Notes: generated from the letters alone by a model not told the origin. Positions 45,925-59,154 are shown, counted from the stretch's first letter. The stretch: 64,000 nucleotides of DNA from Castor canadensis (GCF_047511655.1 NC_133390.1:128703583-128767582); one strand, 5' to 3'. Program-made: numbers and translations.

Positions 45925-46315
45925 TGTGTTCATTCAAAACATTATATAACACAAAATTCTCATGTAACTTGAAATTAGTGAGCATAAAGAAGCAAGTTTC
46001 CCAAACTTTCCTTTTTCTTATAACTAGAATAACTCCTGAGGACTTTAGGCAGATCTCTTTTAGAAGCAGAAGTGCACAGAGGTTAAAGAATGGTGAATAT
46101 GGCCAATGTACATTATATACTTGTGTGGAAATAGAACATCAAAACCTGTTGAAATTGGTTGAAGTACAGAGCTAGGAGGATGAGGGAGAATGGTGATTGG
46201 ACTGACCCTAACTAAGGAACACTATAAGCATATATGGAAATGTCACAATGAAGCCCCCCCCATATAACTAATATATTCTAATAAAATATTTAATAAAAAG
46301 AAAGAAATGAAAATG
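45925..46315 (+). repeat. middle-aged L1 3' UTR
   Basis: 'ggccaatgtacattatatac', 'aaaacctgttgaaattggtt', 'gactgaccctaactaagg' and 'aactaatatattctaataaa' with an A-rich end. This is the sense counterpart of the 3' UTR type seen antisense at 11.2 and 44.7 kb. Confidence 0.68.
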
Positions 46316-47540
46316 CAAATTTCTAAACAAATGGTCAACTGCATGGAATCTAATATATTGAAGAAATTATGTGCTATAACTGAGGAAGTAACTCAATGCT
46401 GGAAGTATTGCAGCATTGAGTTCACTGGTAATAAGAATATGTATTATGATAGTCCATTATTTTATTAAGTGAAAAATGAATGAATATTCATGAATAAAGT
46501 AAATGAGAACTAAAATATGGCTGGAAGAAATAGTTCTTGCATGTAGTAAAAATAAATCTGACCAAACACTCGGCATCTTACTTTAAATGTAAGCCTTGGA
46601 GTCGTTTTCATTACAAGTCAAGACTGTCTGCACTCACTGCTATATCACAATTGATCCAGTGTATAATAAAGATGACATTTCAAATCGATAGGATAAACTT
46701 TAGATATTCATTAATATTGTTGGGAAACTGACTATGAAAAATAAACACTCAAAGTGAAGGAGGATCCAGAGCCCTTATGTAAGCATAACTCTAGATTGGA
46801 CAAAGGATGTTAAGGTGAAAGACTTGAGTTTCTGGCATGCGCAGAAGGCATAAGTGCATATTATGCACATATTAGTTTGCAGTCAACAAGCACTTTGCAA
46901 CACGATGAAAATCATCAAGGAAAACTTAAAGGAGATAAAACAGAGGAGAAACACCATAAATTAAATCAAAAGGAAAAAGGGGGAATATTTTCAAACAAAT
47001 ATCGGAGGTACAAGATTAATATTATAAAGTTACAAAGAGCCCTTAGGAATCAACAAATAGGTAAACATTATTGAAGAAAATCAGTAATCTATACTGAAGA
47101 TAGCACAACTTGTCAGGAAGCAGTTAAGAAACAACAATGACCCATCACTTGCCTTACTAGTTAGGCCATAACTGATGTGATAAAATTGACTGAGTGAGAG
47201 ATAATCAATTAACACCAGCAGCACTGAGTGGGTTCAGATCAGGCTCTATAATATTTCCTTCCTCTCCTGTTACTCTCTAACTGATAGTGAGCATCTACTT
47301 GTCAGTACTCGATGCCAACATCACAAATTAACAGGAGCAGCTTTTAGATCATGGTAAAAAAACAAAGCCCATCTGAAATTTGGAGAAGAATCTCTAAGTA
47401 TTGTGTCTGTCTACCTTCTGTCTACCTCTCTGTTATCTAGATATTTATATCTGGCATCCACTATTTGTCTGACTTTCTAATTATACTTACATCTTTCTGT
47501 GTTAAGAAGGTGCGACATGAGGGGCCATGGAATGGAGAGT
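46316..47540. other. no recognisable feature
   Basis: AT-rich unassigned sequence. Confidence 0.4.
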
Positions 47541-47554
47541 CTGTGTGTGTATCT

Positions 47555-47558
<4 letters not shown>

Positions 47559-47648
<90 letters not shown>
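47559..47648. repeat. compound (GT)n(GA)n microsatellite
   Basis: About 18 GT units (47559-47594) run into about 24 GA units (47598-47647). The pure length suggests a highly variable locus. The arginine-glutamate and cysteine-valine frames across it are artefacts. Confidence 0.97.
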
Positions 47649-47864
47649 TAGAGAATTGTATTTGTGAAAGAATATATCCACAGATAGTTCATGCTATGAA
47701 TTTTTAAGTCTTTATTTTTACAAAAATATTTGAACCAAAAAATATGATATCCATGATAAAATTAATAAAACATGATTTAATAAATGAAGTGTGGTGAAGG
47801 CCATTTGCTGGCACTGTGTCATTAGTCATCTGGGTAATTCTGCTCTCACACTAGGTAAACCCTA

Positions 47865-48130
47865 AAATCTCAGTGGCTTAGCATAATTAAAGTTTATTTC
47901 TTGTTCATATCACAGCCGGATGCAGCCACCCTACATGGAACATATGGCCTCTACAGTTGCCATAGCAAGGGAAGAAAGCATACTGGAGGGTCACTTTGGA
48001 TTTTTTAAGAGATTTCATCACTTCTGCCCACGTTCTTTTGGTAGAACATAGTCATTTGGTCCAAATCACAAATGTAGAAAAGCCATGGATGTTTGGTTAG
48101 CATTAATGCTCTGTGCCTTTGTTAGAATAC
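47865..48130. repeat. old interspersed repeat, family not assigned
   Basis: 'ctcagtggcttagcataatt', 'aagtttatttcttgttcat' and 'tcatcacttctgcccacgtt' resemble a dispersed mammalian repeat ('cagtggcttaaaacaac...'). Family and strand are not secure. Confidence 0.4.
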
Positions 48131-50319
48131 AAATGGGCCTGAGGACTCCGGGATGGTGGTAGCAGAGTGAACTCCTTAGCACCATCTCAGTCATTTGCCC
48201 CAGTGCTTTGCAATAGCACCATCACCTAGAAGTTGGTTTGAGATTCTTGAACTTGCCCTCCATTTTCATAAAAGGTTGTCACTGCAAATATCATTACCAT
48301 CTTCAAACTCAGAGTAGAACTGCATTCTGGGTCAGAGGATAAAAAGCCTTCTACCTCCTAGTTCTTACCTAGTAGTTCAAACAAGTGACGTTTAGAAGTG
48401 AGTGTGTGGGAATTCTCCTCGTAAATGTTGTAATTCTTGGATCAAGCAGCACAAACTGGAGTGCTCTGTAGATCTATATTATTTCCTTCCTCTTGCTTTC
48501 ATTCTCTCTTTCTCCATCCTCCACCCAAGACTACTGTCACTGTCATTGGTGTGCACTTTGATTTCGTGCTGAAAGTGCTTAAAGAAGCCTGTGACTACAT
48601 TTGCAATTGTGTTATTGTGCACTGGACCTTTGAGTAAACTGTGTATGAAACGCCAAGTGATAAATTTCTTTCAATATTGTGGTCTAGGAATAGCTTGGCT
48701 TGCTTTGCAGGATGCTAGACTTTACCCATTTATGTTTTTTTTTTCCTTTGAGCCTTCTCCTTTGTTCTGATCACCAGGAAGCACAGTCAAATGGTTGCCT
48801 CAGTGAGCATAGCTAAGACCAGAAAAGGCTACAATTGGGCATTACACCATCCTTGTTCCCATGCTAATATTATTTAGGTCTATATTTCTGGAGTCTGACT
48901 TTCAAATTTTTATTTAAAGTTAGTAATTGTAATGCATACTTTAAAGTCACCTTCTTCCCATAAGCCAAAGGAGGAGTTATAAATAAGTTCACACTAGGAA
49001 ATCAGCCAGCCCAGAAATTTCCAGGATGATTACTTGAAGGGCTCTTTTGAAACAGCTGAGGTTCATTTGTTATTAAGCCAAACTTTACGGACATGTATCA
49101 GTTTCTTGTGTGTTCTAATGAGTGTGTTTTATTAAAGAACAGGCTTGGAAGACAGGATGTTTATGAGAAGCAAAGTGAGTTGTGACAGTCAATTTAGTAA
49201 GGAAGAAAAGTAAATCCTAGAGCCCTTTTAAGATTCACCAACAGCTTGTGCACTCTTCTGTTCTAGGGGCATATTTTAGATCTCATTTTTGTATTTCCTT
49301 TCTAATGGGTGGTGAAATAAAGTACTCTGGCTAGATTGTTAATATTTCTATTATTATAATATTAACAAATAAAAAACAAGAGGATTTGCCCATTTCTCAG
49401 AATATAGAATGTTATAGAGAGAACAGTATTAGATCGTTGACTCTGACCTGGTTTCCATGGCAACATGTTCATTATCTTATCTCGTTCTTTTCTAAGTTTT
49501 CCAGCTTAATTGCCTTGTCCTTTCATCACACCTCCCCCTCACTGAACACTTACCAGATCCTTTTCTGTGGTTATGTAGGCAGTATAACAGCTTTTACAGG
49601 GGCTTGCTGAATGAAATGAGAACACACACACACACACATACATCTTGGGAGTATGTGTAAGGAGAGGAATTTCAGCAGTATTTCAGGATGAAAAGAGGTG
49701 AGTGTCAGGTATGCACCCACAGTGCATCCCCCTGGCACATTTTATGCAGAGATGTGCCCTGCTTTGATGCACAGTGCTGCCCTATGCCAGCTTGATGGAG
49801 TTGGGGTTCTCCTGACAGTGTGGCAGGCTATTAATCACATGTGACCAAAATAGCACACAAAAGAGAGTATTCTTGTTTCTTTGTTTTCCTGAGTGAGAAT
49901 GGGTGATTTTCTGAAACTCCTTATGTTTGTATCATTTCTAGTTTCTTTATTTAGTCTTTGTCTTTGTGTCACCCCTCAGATTTATTGGAGGACTTCTCAT
50001 TTGGAACTGTGAAGTAGGTGTTATATCCTTGGTGGGTGAGGTCATGGGGACAAAGTCAGAAGAGTAGTCATTACACTGAAAAAAGAGATGCTTATCTTAC
50101 ATCTCTGTTCAACCTTAGACCCACTTCCGGAATAATGTGATCTCACTGTTATGGCTTAAGAGCTTTGTCTTTCTTAGGGGATAAAGTAGGTAATATTTAT
50201 GATCTAAAGCCTTTTTTAATGGTCAGGACATGCTGACCCTTATAGATACATACAGATGGAATGTTTATTATATTTTTACATGTTCCATTTCAGAGTGAAG
50301 TAATCACATGCTTTCCTGC
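48131..50319. other. mostly unassigned
   Basis: No exon or repeat recognised apart from a short CA microsatellite at 49621-49638. Confidence 0.4.
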
Positions 50320-50321
50320 TG

Positions 50322-50433
50322 AAAGGAGATAGGGTCTCACTATGTAGCCCAGGTTGGCCTTGAACTCACAATCCTCCTGCCTCTGCCTCCCAAGTGCTGG
50401 GATTGCAGATGTGTACCACCATACCCTGTTGGA
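50322..50433 (-). mobile_element. B1 SINE, antisense
   Basis: On the minus strand: 'cagggtatggtggtacac', 'gcaatcccagcacttggg', 'aggcagaggcaggaggattg', 'gagttcaaggccaacc' and 'tgggctacatagtgagac'. About 110 bp, better preserved than most SINEs here, and again without the internal duplication. Confidence 0.95.
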
Positions 50434-50736
50434 AATTTCTAATAGGAAGTTGTGAGAGCTCAGTGTCAGAGCCTGCTGTCACATGCATTTATTTGGTCAG
50501 TGTGGGCTTGGGCTTTCAATATGTCCATTTTCCCCCCATGATGGAAGATGGCCAATAGAGGGTGGATTGTTTTCATGGTTCCTTTGGCCCAAGGATATAA
50601 GATTGTATTGGTTTCATTAGTCACTGTGCCTTAAATACTTCTGAGTACAGATATCTGGAATTGTGCCTGTAGTGGAAGATTACGAGAAGGGGACAAAATT
50701 AAAGCTGAAAGAGCAGAGTTCAGCCATTTCTTATGA

Positions 50737-50944
50737 AGGAGTCAGCAACATTTTTTGTAAAGGGCCAGATGGGCTGTGCAGATCTCCTAGTGTCTTGTAA
50801 TTACTCAGTTCTGCTGTTATTGCATGAAAGTAGTCACAGGCAATACAGAAATGAATGGGCACACTAGTGTTTTAATAAAACTTTATTTAAAGTGCAGATA
50901 GTGGCTTGTATTTGGCTTGCAGGCCATAGTTTGCTGAATTCTGG
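50737..50944 (+). mobile_element. non-autonomous hAT DNA transposon (MER-type)
   Basis: The left end 'gtcagcaacattttttgtaa' with 'agggccagatgggctg' and the right end 'aggccatagtttgctgaatt' are inverted relatives. Inside are 'gttattgcatgaaagtagtc' and 'aataaaactttatttaaag'. This is a familiar hAT-Charlie-group element with no transposase. The exact subfamily is not named. Confidence 0.82.
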
Positions 50945-51044
50945 ATTTACCTATACAGTAATTACTGAGATGTGGGGTCAAACAAGAATGAGGGGTAATT
51001 AATGAATTTGGCAAGAGGAAACATGAGAAGTAATCTAGTAAAAC

Positions 51045-51235
51045 TTTACAATTGCTCATTACTGTATGCCAGTAACTATTTTCAGTGTTTTACATGCACC
51101 AATCCATTGCATCTTTATAAAAATGATACCACAAACACTATTTTGTTGACTGGGAAATCTGGAGGCTACATAGTGTTCCCAAGGTCATGTAGCTACTAAA
51201 TGGCAGGACTGGGGTTCAAACTCAGGTTCTAAAAA
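51045..51235 (+). repeat. MIR SINE
   Basis: 'actgtatgccagtaactatt', 'gttttacatgcaccaatcc', 'ggtcatgtagctactaaatg' and 'gggttcaaactcaggttc' give nearly the whole MIR from its 5' third to the end. Confidence 0.87.
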
Positions 51236-51479
51236 ATTCATGTTCCAGTGTGGCTTGTTATTCCATTTTGTAGAACTGGCAAGTGAGAGGAAGTCAGGAA
51301 GAGCTCTGTGAATGGAGCTCATGTACCTGTAGTAGCGTTTGTGATGTTTCAGAGTGTGCTGAATTTGAAAAGCCAAAATGGGATAGTGGAGTTGTACATC
51401 AGCTGTCCCTCAGAACAAAACCGTAGTTAGATGGACCTGAAGAAAGACATAGATTGATAGAAAATCCCAGAATGACATT

Positions 51480-52200
51480 ACCTTTTTTTGTAAAATATAC
51501 ACATATGAATAAAGTATGGCATAAGGAATAATAACAAATGCCCTTGAACTCAGTATCCCACTTACAAACAAATCATTCTTAAGCCTATAGACTCCCTACC
51601 TCTGAACCTTCCTTATCCATCTAAAATAACCCACTATTTCCCATATTTAATTACTATTTCCATTGGTTTTCCTTATGGTCTTATAAATGTACAGTCTAGT
51701 GGTATATTATTTGACTTTACCCATTTTTCCTTTTATATGGATGGACTAGTACTACTTTAGTGACATTTTCACCTCACCATTAAACTTTTTAAGTTCATAC
51801 ATCTTTTTACGTCATTAATTAATTTATCAGTTTATATCACTGTATAGTATTCCATTGTATGAATATACTCTGTTCATCCTGTGACTGCCTATTAGGTTTA
51901 CTTTAAATTTTAATGTAGTATGGATGATGTTATTATAGATGTTTCTATATGTGCTCCATCTTATGATGTACAAATCAAGAATTTTTATAGGAGACATTCT
52001 TATGAGTGGATGGCCTTTCTCATAGATTGTGAGCACATTTACACTTAATAAGACTGTTTTCCAATGTGGTTGTCCACCAGCAGTGTCCGAGAGTTACTGT
52101 GCCTCTGAATCCTTGCTAACACTTTGCTTTTGCTAGTCTGGTGGATGTGAAAGAGTGTTTCACTGCAGCTTACATTTGAAGTTTTCTTTTCAGATTTTAA
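51480..52200 (-). repeat. old L1, antisense
   Basis: Antisense landmarks 'acatatgaataaagtatggc', 'ctgtatagtattccattgta', 'gttctcatagattgtg'-like sequence and 'aatgtggttgtccaccagc'. It belongs to the same class as 7865-8515 and 40285-40960. Confidence 0.65.
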
Positions 52201-52441
52201 TATTATTTTCTTCAGACTCTTCCTAATTATTAAGAAAAAAAATCAAACAGATTCTTGCATGATTGATAGGGAAACCTGTTTTAATTACCTCCCTCATGTT
52301 GGCAGTGTTGGGAGATGAGCAGCAATCTAAGCACAGAAATGTCCTTTCTGGATCTAGGTGGACAAATTTGTTCTTCCACATCTATCGAAAATTCATTCAT
52401 TTTCTTGGCTTTTGGAGGCCAAGATTCATTGATATTCCATC

Positions 52442-52832
52442 TGTTATGGTTTGAAAGTTAGTGTCTCCTCTAAAACTCATGTTAAAACTTAATCCCCAAT
52501 GCAACAGTGTTGGGAAGGCAAGCCACCTGGTATATGTTTAGATCATGAAAACTCTGTCCTTATGAGTGGAGTAATGCTGTTATACAAAAGGTTTATGGGA
52601 GTGGATTGGTTCTCTTCCACTCTTCTGCCATGTGAAGAGTACTATTCTTCCCTTCTGGAGGATGCAGTATTCAAGGTGCCATCTTGGAAGTGGAGACTTG
52701 ATCCTTACCAGGCTCCAAACCTGCCATAACCTTGGTCTTGGATTTTCTAGCCTCCAGAACTATAAGAAACAAATTTTTGTTCTTTGTAAATTATCAGACA
52801 GTGTATTTTTTCTAGTATAATACAAAAAGTCA
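52442..52832 (+). mobile_element. MLT1/MaLR-type LTR
   Basis: Begins 'tgttatggtttgaaag', contains 'tctgccatgtgaagagta', 'tcttggattttctagcctcc' and 'agaactataagaaacaaat', and ends '...acaaaaagtca'. This is the order of MaLR LTRs. The 5-bp flanks ccatc (52437-52441) and ccatt (52833-52837) agree at 4 of 5. It is a solo LTR. Confidence 0.88.
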
Positions 52833-55800
52833 CCATTTCTACCACCACCTAGCAGAGGGAACTTGGGAAATGTTACTTGGCTTAGAAGTTCAGTTCCCTT
52901 AATAATAGGGTTGGCATAACAGTATCTATGCTGAATATTGAATACATTTTGTTCTTTGTTTCATGGAGATAGGAAGGCTGAAATCTATATTTCCCTGGTC
53001 AAAAGTGCTCTGCTTTAGATTCTGGCAATGTGAGACATTCATGCAGACTTGGAAAACAGATAAAGAGAAGCATCTATTGTTGTCTGGTTGTGGGAAGTAC
53101 CTATATGGATGTCAAATGGGCATGGTGTTTGCAATGGCTTCCAGATGAGCTTCTGGGAATCTCTACTTCGGTGTGGTATGCAGATGAAATCATTGTAGGG
53201 GCTCCTGTGAACCAAATACTTTCTGATTTCTTCAAAGTCACCAGTTGTTTTCCCTGACATTTACTTGCTTACTGTGTATTTAACAATCTCTGTATTAAAT
53301 TCCTTCCTACTAACGTATCTTAACTGGTCTTTAATCTCCTGGTAGAACTCTGACTAAAATGCATTACCTTACACTACTGAGCTACTTTGGGCTTGTGTGA
53401 AGTGGAATCATTCATGTGGGATATCTAATATGAGCCTGACACATAAGGGTGCTCTATAAGCACCCACTTTCCCAGCCTTTCTAAAGAAGGATCTCCTATT
53501 TTGAAATGTAGAAATAGAAACAGATGGAGAATGGTGAAAACTTGTTTTAGACAGTAGGTTAGGAGAACTTGGATGAAACTTTACATGAAACTTGTTTCCA
53601 TGACACCCAGGTCTGGGCTCAAACACAGAGGCTATAGCACTGCCAAATCTGGGGTGAGACTCTCAGATGTCTGGATCCAGCTTTGCCTGCTGCTGGCCAG
53701 GCTCAGATTCCACCAGGTGTGCTGGAATTCCAGCATCTCTCCCTAGCTGTGATGCTGACTTTCTTTATAGTATTTATTCTGAATCTAGAGTTATTGCTTG
53801 ATCAAGTTTCTACTAATACCTGCCAGAAATTTTTCTAAGAAATTTTCTAAGTTGAATCAACAAATGGAATCATCTCCTTCTACACTCTGGAAGTCTCATC
53901 TGGAAAGTAGTTGATGTAGTGATGGCCTTATGTTCATTTCTCTATTGGTCTCAACAAGACTCAAAATAAACCAGAAAGTGTGACTGGTTAACAATCATAA
54001 ATGCTCACAGGCTGACCTTGCTCCTAAGACTCCTTTGCTACCATGCCTTGGCATATTCAGAACAATCTCAGAAAAGTTAGATTGCAAATCAAATTCTGTT
54101 TGACTTCAGAGCTCTTAATCTTATTACTATAGAAAGAAATGCTGCATGGAGAGAAATTTCACTCTCTTGCCATATTGGTACCATCCCTCTGGATTTTATT
54201 CTCCCATCCCATCCCTAGGGCAAAGATGTGAACTGATTGTCCTCAAATTTCTCCTTTCTGAATCCTTCTCCTCCTATGGGAGTCCCCTTCATCACTCTTC
54301 AGAGACTGAGTATTCTGAGTGAATCTATTAGCACTGTGCTCCTCTCCAAGGGACAAATTCATTTTCTGTTGATGTGGAAAGCTCTGTTTACTTGTACTCA
54401 ACATACATAAAGATACCTTATGTGTAACCAGAACTGATAGTGAGGCAGGAATGTGCAGAGCTTTCCTGGTCTCCAGGAGCCATTGGTGTCAGCTTGGTTG
54501 TGGGGGCTCAGTTTTGGGGAGATGGGCATTAGAGGGTGATTCAGGCAAAGCAAGAAAGGACTCCAGGTTGAAGTGAGTATCAATGGGCTCCTCACCATCC
54601 ATCCCCTGGCTGCTGAAACACCTGAGATATTCAGAGACTAGTTCTTCTCACTGGATAGTTAGGTACAACATGTAGGGTAGCTTTGCCTGAGAGTTCAACT
54701 GCAGGACAGCCTCATTCTGAAAAAGCTGAGGGATGTTTTCTTTAGAAATGTGCAAGACCCTAGGGTGAGAAAGCATCACACAGGAGGCTATGAGAGGAGA
54801 AGTTGGGCAGGACTAGGAGTGGGGGTTGGTGGGAAAAGATCATAGGCTCCTCTGTGCTCGAGAGCAAGGCAGAAACACTTAGGCACATACCATCTGGCAT
54901 CACAGGGCTCCAGAGGCCTAAAGTTTGTCCATTTGTCCCATGAATACTAGAGCTTACCAATAACCTTACCATGGGCTCCTGCACCTCAGCCTTGCCTCCT
55001 CCACAAGCCTTGTAGTAGTGCCTTAAGACAACTCTGAGGCTGTGGAACTGAGTGGAACATGAGTGGAACTGAGTGTGTATTGCACAAAGAGAAAGGACCT
55101 GGTGAACAACTGCCATGTTCCAGCACTACTCCAGACATGTGACTGAATTCCTGCCTCAGTCCTGTAGAAGAGAGTGTGTAAATGTCCCCATTGCAGAGGA
55201 GGGCTTACTTCCTCTGGAACTGTCTGGTCCAGGACATTTACTGGCAGAGCTGGTGATGGCAGTTGTGGGAGACATGGTTTACATGCTTTAGAATTAGGAA
55301 ATTTGTGCTATTTTAATTCTCTACATGCACACAAAACAGGGACTTGGATAGTTTATTTGAGCATTGTTCTCAGGCAGCTCAGTAAGGAGTGGGGTAAATG
55401 AGGTAGTGGTGGGAAGAGAAGGTCAATAAAGGGCACACTGATGGCAGTGAGCTGCCATGACAATAGGGGCTGTATCCTGATGTGGCCCTTGTGAGAGGCA
55501 GGGTAAGGCATTCTTCAGATTTTGTTCCAATGGGAGAAGAGTAAGTGGGCATATTTACCCAGTGTTGAGGGTAGCTCCCAGAACGTCAACCCCCTGGCAT
55601 GTCTAGATTGTTCTGGGCCCAGGATGAACATACCACCAGGACCAGAGTGGAACCTGGGGGACAGTATGCAGGTGATCTCTTAGGTGGGCTGAAAGGGAAT
55701 GGGTGGATCCTGACTCTTAAGAGTCAGTAGAGGGAATAAGACTTCATGACTCAGAGGTTCTGCACTCCAGGGCTCCAGGGCTCATCTCACTTCTCCTAGT

Positions 55801-55890
55801 TGTTTACTCTTTTATGGAGGGAGGGAAGATCAGATGATCCAAAATGTCTCCCTGTTCAGTGTTTTACTGTACTCACCTATGTCAGAATAT
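52833..55890. other. long stretch with no recognised feature
   Basis: About 3 kb without a repeat or gene I can name. Many overlapping short frames occur on both strands (for example 118 codons at 54760-55116, minus), none with a recognisable domain. Confidence 0.4.
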
Positions 55891-55898
55891 AGCAAAAA

Positions 55899-55899
55899 A

Positions 55900-55932
<33 letters not shown>
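55899..55932. repeat. (CA)n microsatellite
   Basis: About 17 uninterrupted AC units. Confidence 0.96.
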
Positions 55933-55935
<3 letters not shown>

Positions 55936-56414
55936 GGTTTGTGTTAATTGGACTATGTGTGTATGTGTAACATATATGATTATAAAATACAAAGTTAGGG
56001 GGGTATGTATGTTTTACAACTAGTACATCTAACTACACATGAGTATGTGATTCCTTAGGAAAACAATCTCAATCCAAAAGGAGGAGAGTCACTCTTTTCA
56101 CACACCCACACTAGAACCCTGCTGTTTTCTTGGTGAATCTGTGCCCAGTTTATTGTAGTTCAGTATAAGTCAAAAGCATTGATGTCAGTAATGTCTTGTT
56201 TTATCTCTGGAGTTAGGTGTTTGTATCTTAGTGCTCTGAGAATACTTATTTCATGGGGAAACTAGTTAGACAGATTTTGCCTTTTGAGCCATCTCATTTC
56301 CTGACAAAACACCTCCATCTTTTCCTAGTATCTTTAAGGCAGGAAGCAATAGTGCCTCACTCCTGCGTTAGACCAAGGAGAATATCAGGCATTTGTATTA
56401 AAGTAAGTACAATG

Positions 56415-56530
56415 CATTTAGTCTCGTCTTACTAATCCCTTTGTGGTTTTCCTTATTTGTAAAATGAGAATTGTGTGTCTATTTGAGAGGATGATTGTCA
56501 ATATGTAATGCGATAATGGGTCTGAGAAGA
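56415..56530 (-). repeat. possible MIR fragment, antisense
   Basis: 'gtggttttccttatttgtaa', 'aatgagaattgtgtg' and 'gagaggatgattgtca' resemble the antisense MIR core ('cagtttcctcatctgtaaaatggg'). Diverged. Confidence 0.5.
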
Positions 56531-57174
56531 CTTCTAGACTCCAATGTCAAGTTGGCTTCAAGCAGAGACTGAGAGGTCCCTGATTCCAGGAACATGTGAG
56601 TGCTCTGCTTAGTGGGTATGTCAAAGCATGGAAGTAAACATCTTTGCTTCAACTGACACTGAGTCCAAGGGTGCTGCAAAAGGAAAGCAGGTCTTTTAAG
56701 CTACCTAAATTCATCAAAAGTGTACCCCAAGCCCTTAGGTTAGAAAATGGGAGAAATAAGCGAGTGTGGCAGAGAATGGGAAGAGCTAACAATACAGGTC
56801 CTTTATGTAAAATGCTTGGGACCAAAAGTGTCTGATTTTATATTTTTTCAGAGTTTAGATATTTGCAAATACATATTGAGATATCTTGGTGATAAGACCC
56901 AAGTCTAATCATAAAATTCTTTTATGTTTCATGTGCCCCTTGTCTGTATATCCTGAAATGTAATGCCATGAAATAGTTTTAGTGTTCCTACATTTTGACT
57001 GTGGTCTGCCACATGAGGTGAGGTAGAGAATTTTCTACTTTTGGCATTACATTGATGCTCAAAACGTTTTGTATTTAGAGCATTTCAGATTTTCAGATTA
57101 GTGATGCTCAACCTTTGTGTTTGGAAGGCCCGCTCTACTAATTACTGCTACAGGCAGCATTTTCTTATCTGTAT

Positions 57175-57300
57175 ACTTTTTTTTCTATAAGAGGTATTGT
57201 TATTCTCATTCTAGAAAAAAATGTGACTTAGCAACTTGCTCCAAGTAATAGTGGTACAATAAGCATCTGAATTAAATTTGATACTCAAACTCACCCTCCT
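57175..57300 (+). repeat. possible MIR fragment
   Basis: 'ggtattgttattctcattct', 'agcaacttgctccaagtaat' and 'agcatctgaattaaa' follow the MIR core order with many changes. Confidence 0.5.
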
Positions 57301-57824
57301 CTTTTTTCCTGAGAGAGGTAGCCTACTTAATATAACCTACAGTGGGCATTGTTACTGTTTGAAATTTTTGTTACAGAATCAAGAAGCTTGGAGGCCTTGC
57401 TTTCTGACCACAACTTGGCATACAGATGGTCCTCCTGATGCTTTGTAAGGACTCTAAGTTCAAACATACCTTTACCATACCCTGAAATTTTTCCTAACCT
57501 CAGAATGAGATCTCATTGACATCTCTAGTTTCCATTCTATATGATGTCTGTGAGTACAGTCTTCCAGACATGCAGAATTTGGTGTAGGCCTAAACTTGCC
57601 ACTCTGTTTCATGCATCCACGTCTTTGCTTGGAATAGTCTCTCTTTTCTGCACTAAACTTGCTCTTACACTCTTTTTAGGACTTACCCTGCATGTCCTTT
57701 GCTATGAAGCCTTCTAGGCCTGTTCAAGCAGAATTTATTGTTGTACCATCACCCAACTTATGTCATGAATCCAATATGTACTTAATTCATTGCATTGTCA
57801 TTGTTAATTTGTTTATTTATATCA
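57301..57824. other. no recognisable feature
   Basis: Unassigned sequence before the short L1 insertion. Confidence 0.4.
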
Positions 57825-57838
57825 AAACTCAGTAAATA

Positions 57839-58041
57839 TCAACTAGCAAAAACACTGTGTCTTCCTTATTATGCTTATGTTTTCTCTTCAACAAAATGAG
57901 AGATAAGGGCCGAACAGGTTCTGCCTGAAGTGAGAGGGGGAGAGGGGGAGAGAATAGGAGAGGGGGGCAGGGGGGAGAAATGACCCAAACAATGTATGCA
58001 CATGTGAATAAATGAATAATAAAAAATTTTAAAAAACTCTT
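57839..58041 (+). mobile_element. very short young L1 3' end
   Basis: About 200 bp of the young L1 3' UTR: 'agcaaaaacactgtgtcttc', the G-rich tract (57937-57978), 'tgtatgcacatgtgaataaa' and an A tail. An exact 14-bp target duplication 'aaactcagtaaata' is at 57825-57838 and 58042-58055. The duplication and low divergence point to a recent insertion with extreme 5' truncation. Confidence 0.95.
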
Positions 58042-58055
58042 AAACTCAGTAAATA

Positions 58056-58995
58056 ACTGTGCACCTCTATCTCCCAGATACCCTTGAGGTTATGTTAAGG
58101 CCCTATGACTGGGTTCTGACCCACAGGCTGTGGGCAGAAGAGATGTGACTACTTCCAGGCCTCTGTTGCTATTGAAAATCATGTGTCTCAGACTGAAGGA
58201 AGGCTACCCAATCTAGATTTACTTGTGATGTAAGCAAGAAACAAACGTGCATTAAGCCACAGAAATGTTTGCTCTACTGAAGCACTAGCATTAATCACTG
58301 GACTATTATGCTATATTTAGTATTTTTTCCTGTTATTTATTAGTTCTTTGTGGATAAGGACATTTGCTGGTCATATGGCATTATTAACATCTGACAAAGT
58401 TAAAGTAGCTAAGGACAGGTGAGGGCATTTCATGTGAGGCCACTTCTTGCAATGCTAGTTTTGAAGGCCCAGTGGCACATTCTCACCTTGCTGATAATGG
58501 GGTAAGATTATCTATCTTTATATGACTGCTGCTCCATCAGCTGAGGTAGGCCCTGAAGTCAGTTATAAAGAGGCTGACTGCCAATTTGTATCTTGTGTTT
58601 CTACTTCTTTTTCTCTACTTTCTTAGAAGATTTTCTGCTGTAGAATGATATCAGTAGAGCACTCAGCTTTTGTGTCCAAGGTTAAAATGCAAATTCTTCC
58701 TGTTTCATGTTCCTTCATTAATTCCTCCACTCTGATTCTGAGAAGAAGGGAATGAATTGGTTTGATTGCCAGACTGAGGACAGGGTGGAACAGTCTTTAT
58801 GATTGACTTTTGTCCAAATGGAATTAACAAGTCCACAGATAGAGGTTGCCTGGGTATTGGGGCTGGATGTTCTCATTGATTACAATGACTCTGATCATAT
58901 TTTTGATATAAATATTAAGAACTGTAAAATCCCATTTCCTAAGGTAATGCCCAAAAGATAAGTGTATGAGGTGGAGAAAGAACCAAAGTCAAGGC
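58056..58995. other. no recognisable feature
   Basis: Unassigned sequence. Confidence 0.4.
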
Positions 58996-59004
58996 AGCTA
59001 AGTG

Positions 59005-59150
59005 TCAAATATTCTGTAAGTGTTATTCCATTTCATCCTATAGAGCAGTCCTAGAAAGCTGTATGCTTATTTATCATATAAGGGAAAGAGATTCACGTAG
59101 GCTTGTGTTGCATGTCTAAAATTCCACAGTTGCACATATGACATGTCCCT
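59005..59150 (+). repeat. possible MIR fragment
   Basis: 'gtgttattccatttcatcct', 'aagggaaagagattcacg' and 'ctaaaattccacagttg' sit at the spacing of a MIR core but are much diverged. Confidence 0.45.
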
Positions 59151-59154
59151 GTTC

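Noticed and set aside
44735..46315. Adjacent minus and plus L1 pieces as a single twin-primed inverted insertion
   Set aside because: Both pieces carry the 3' UTR end. Twin priming would give only one 3' end, so these are two separate insertions.
47477..47707. Arg-Glu and Ser-Leu repeat proteins
   Set aside because: Direct translation of the GT/GA microsatellite.
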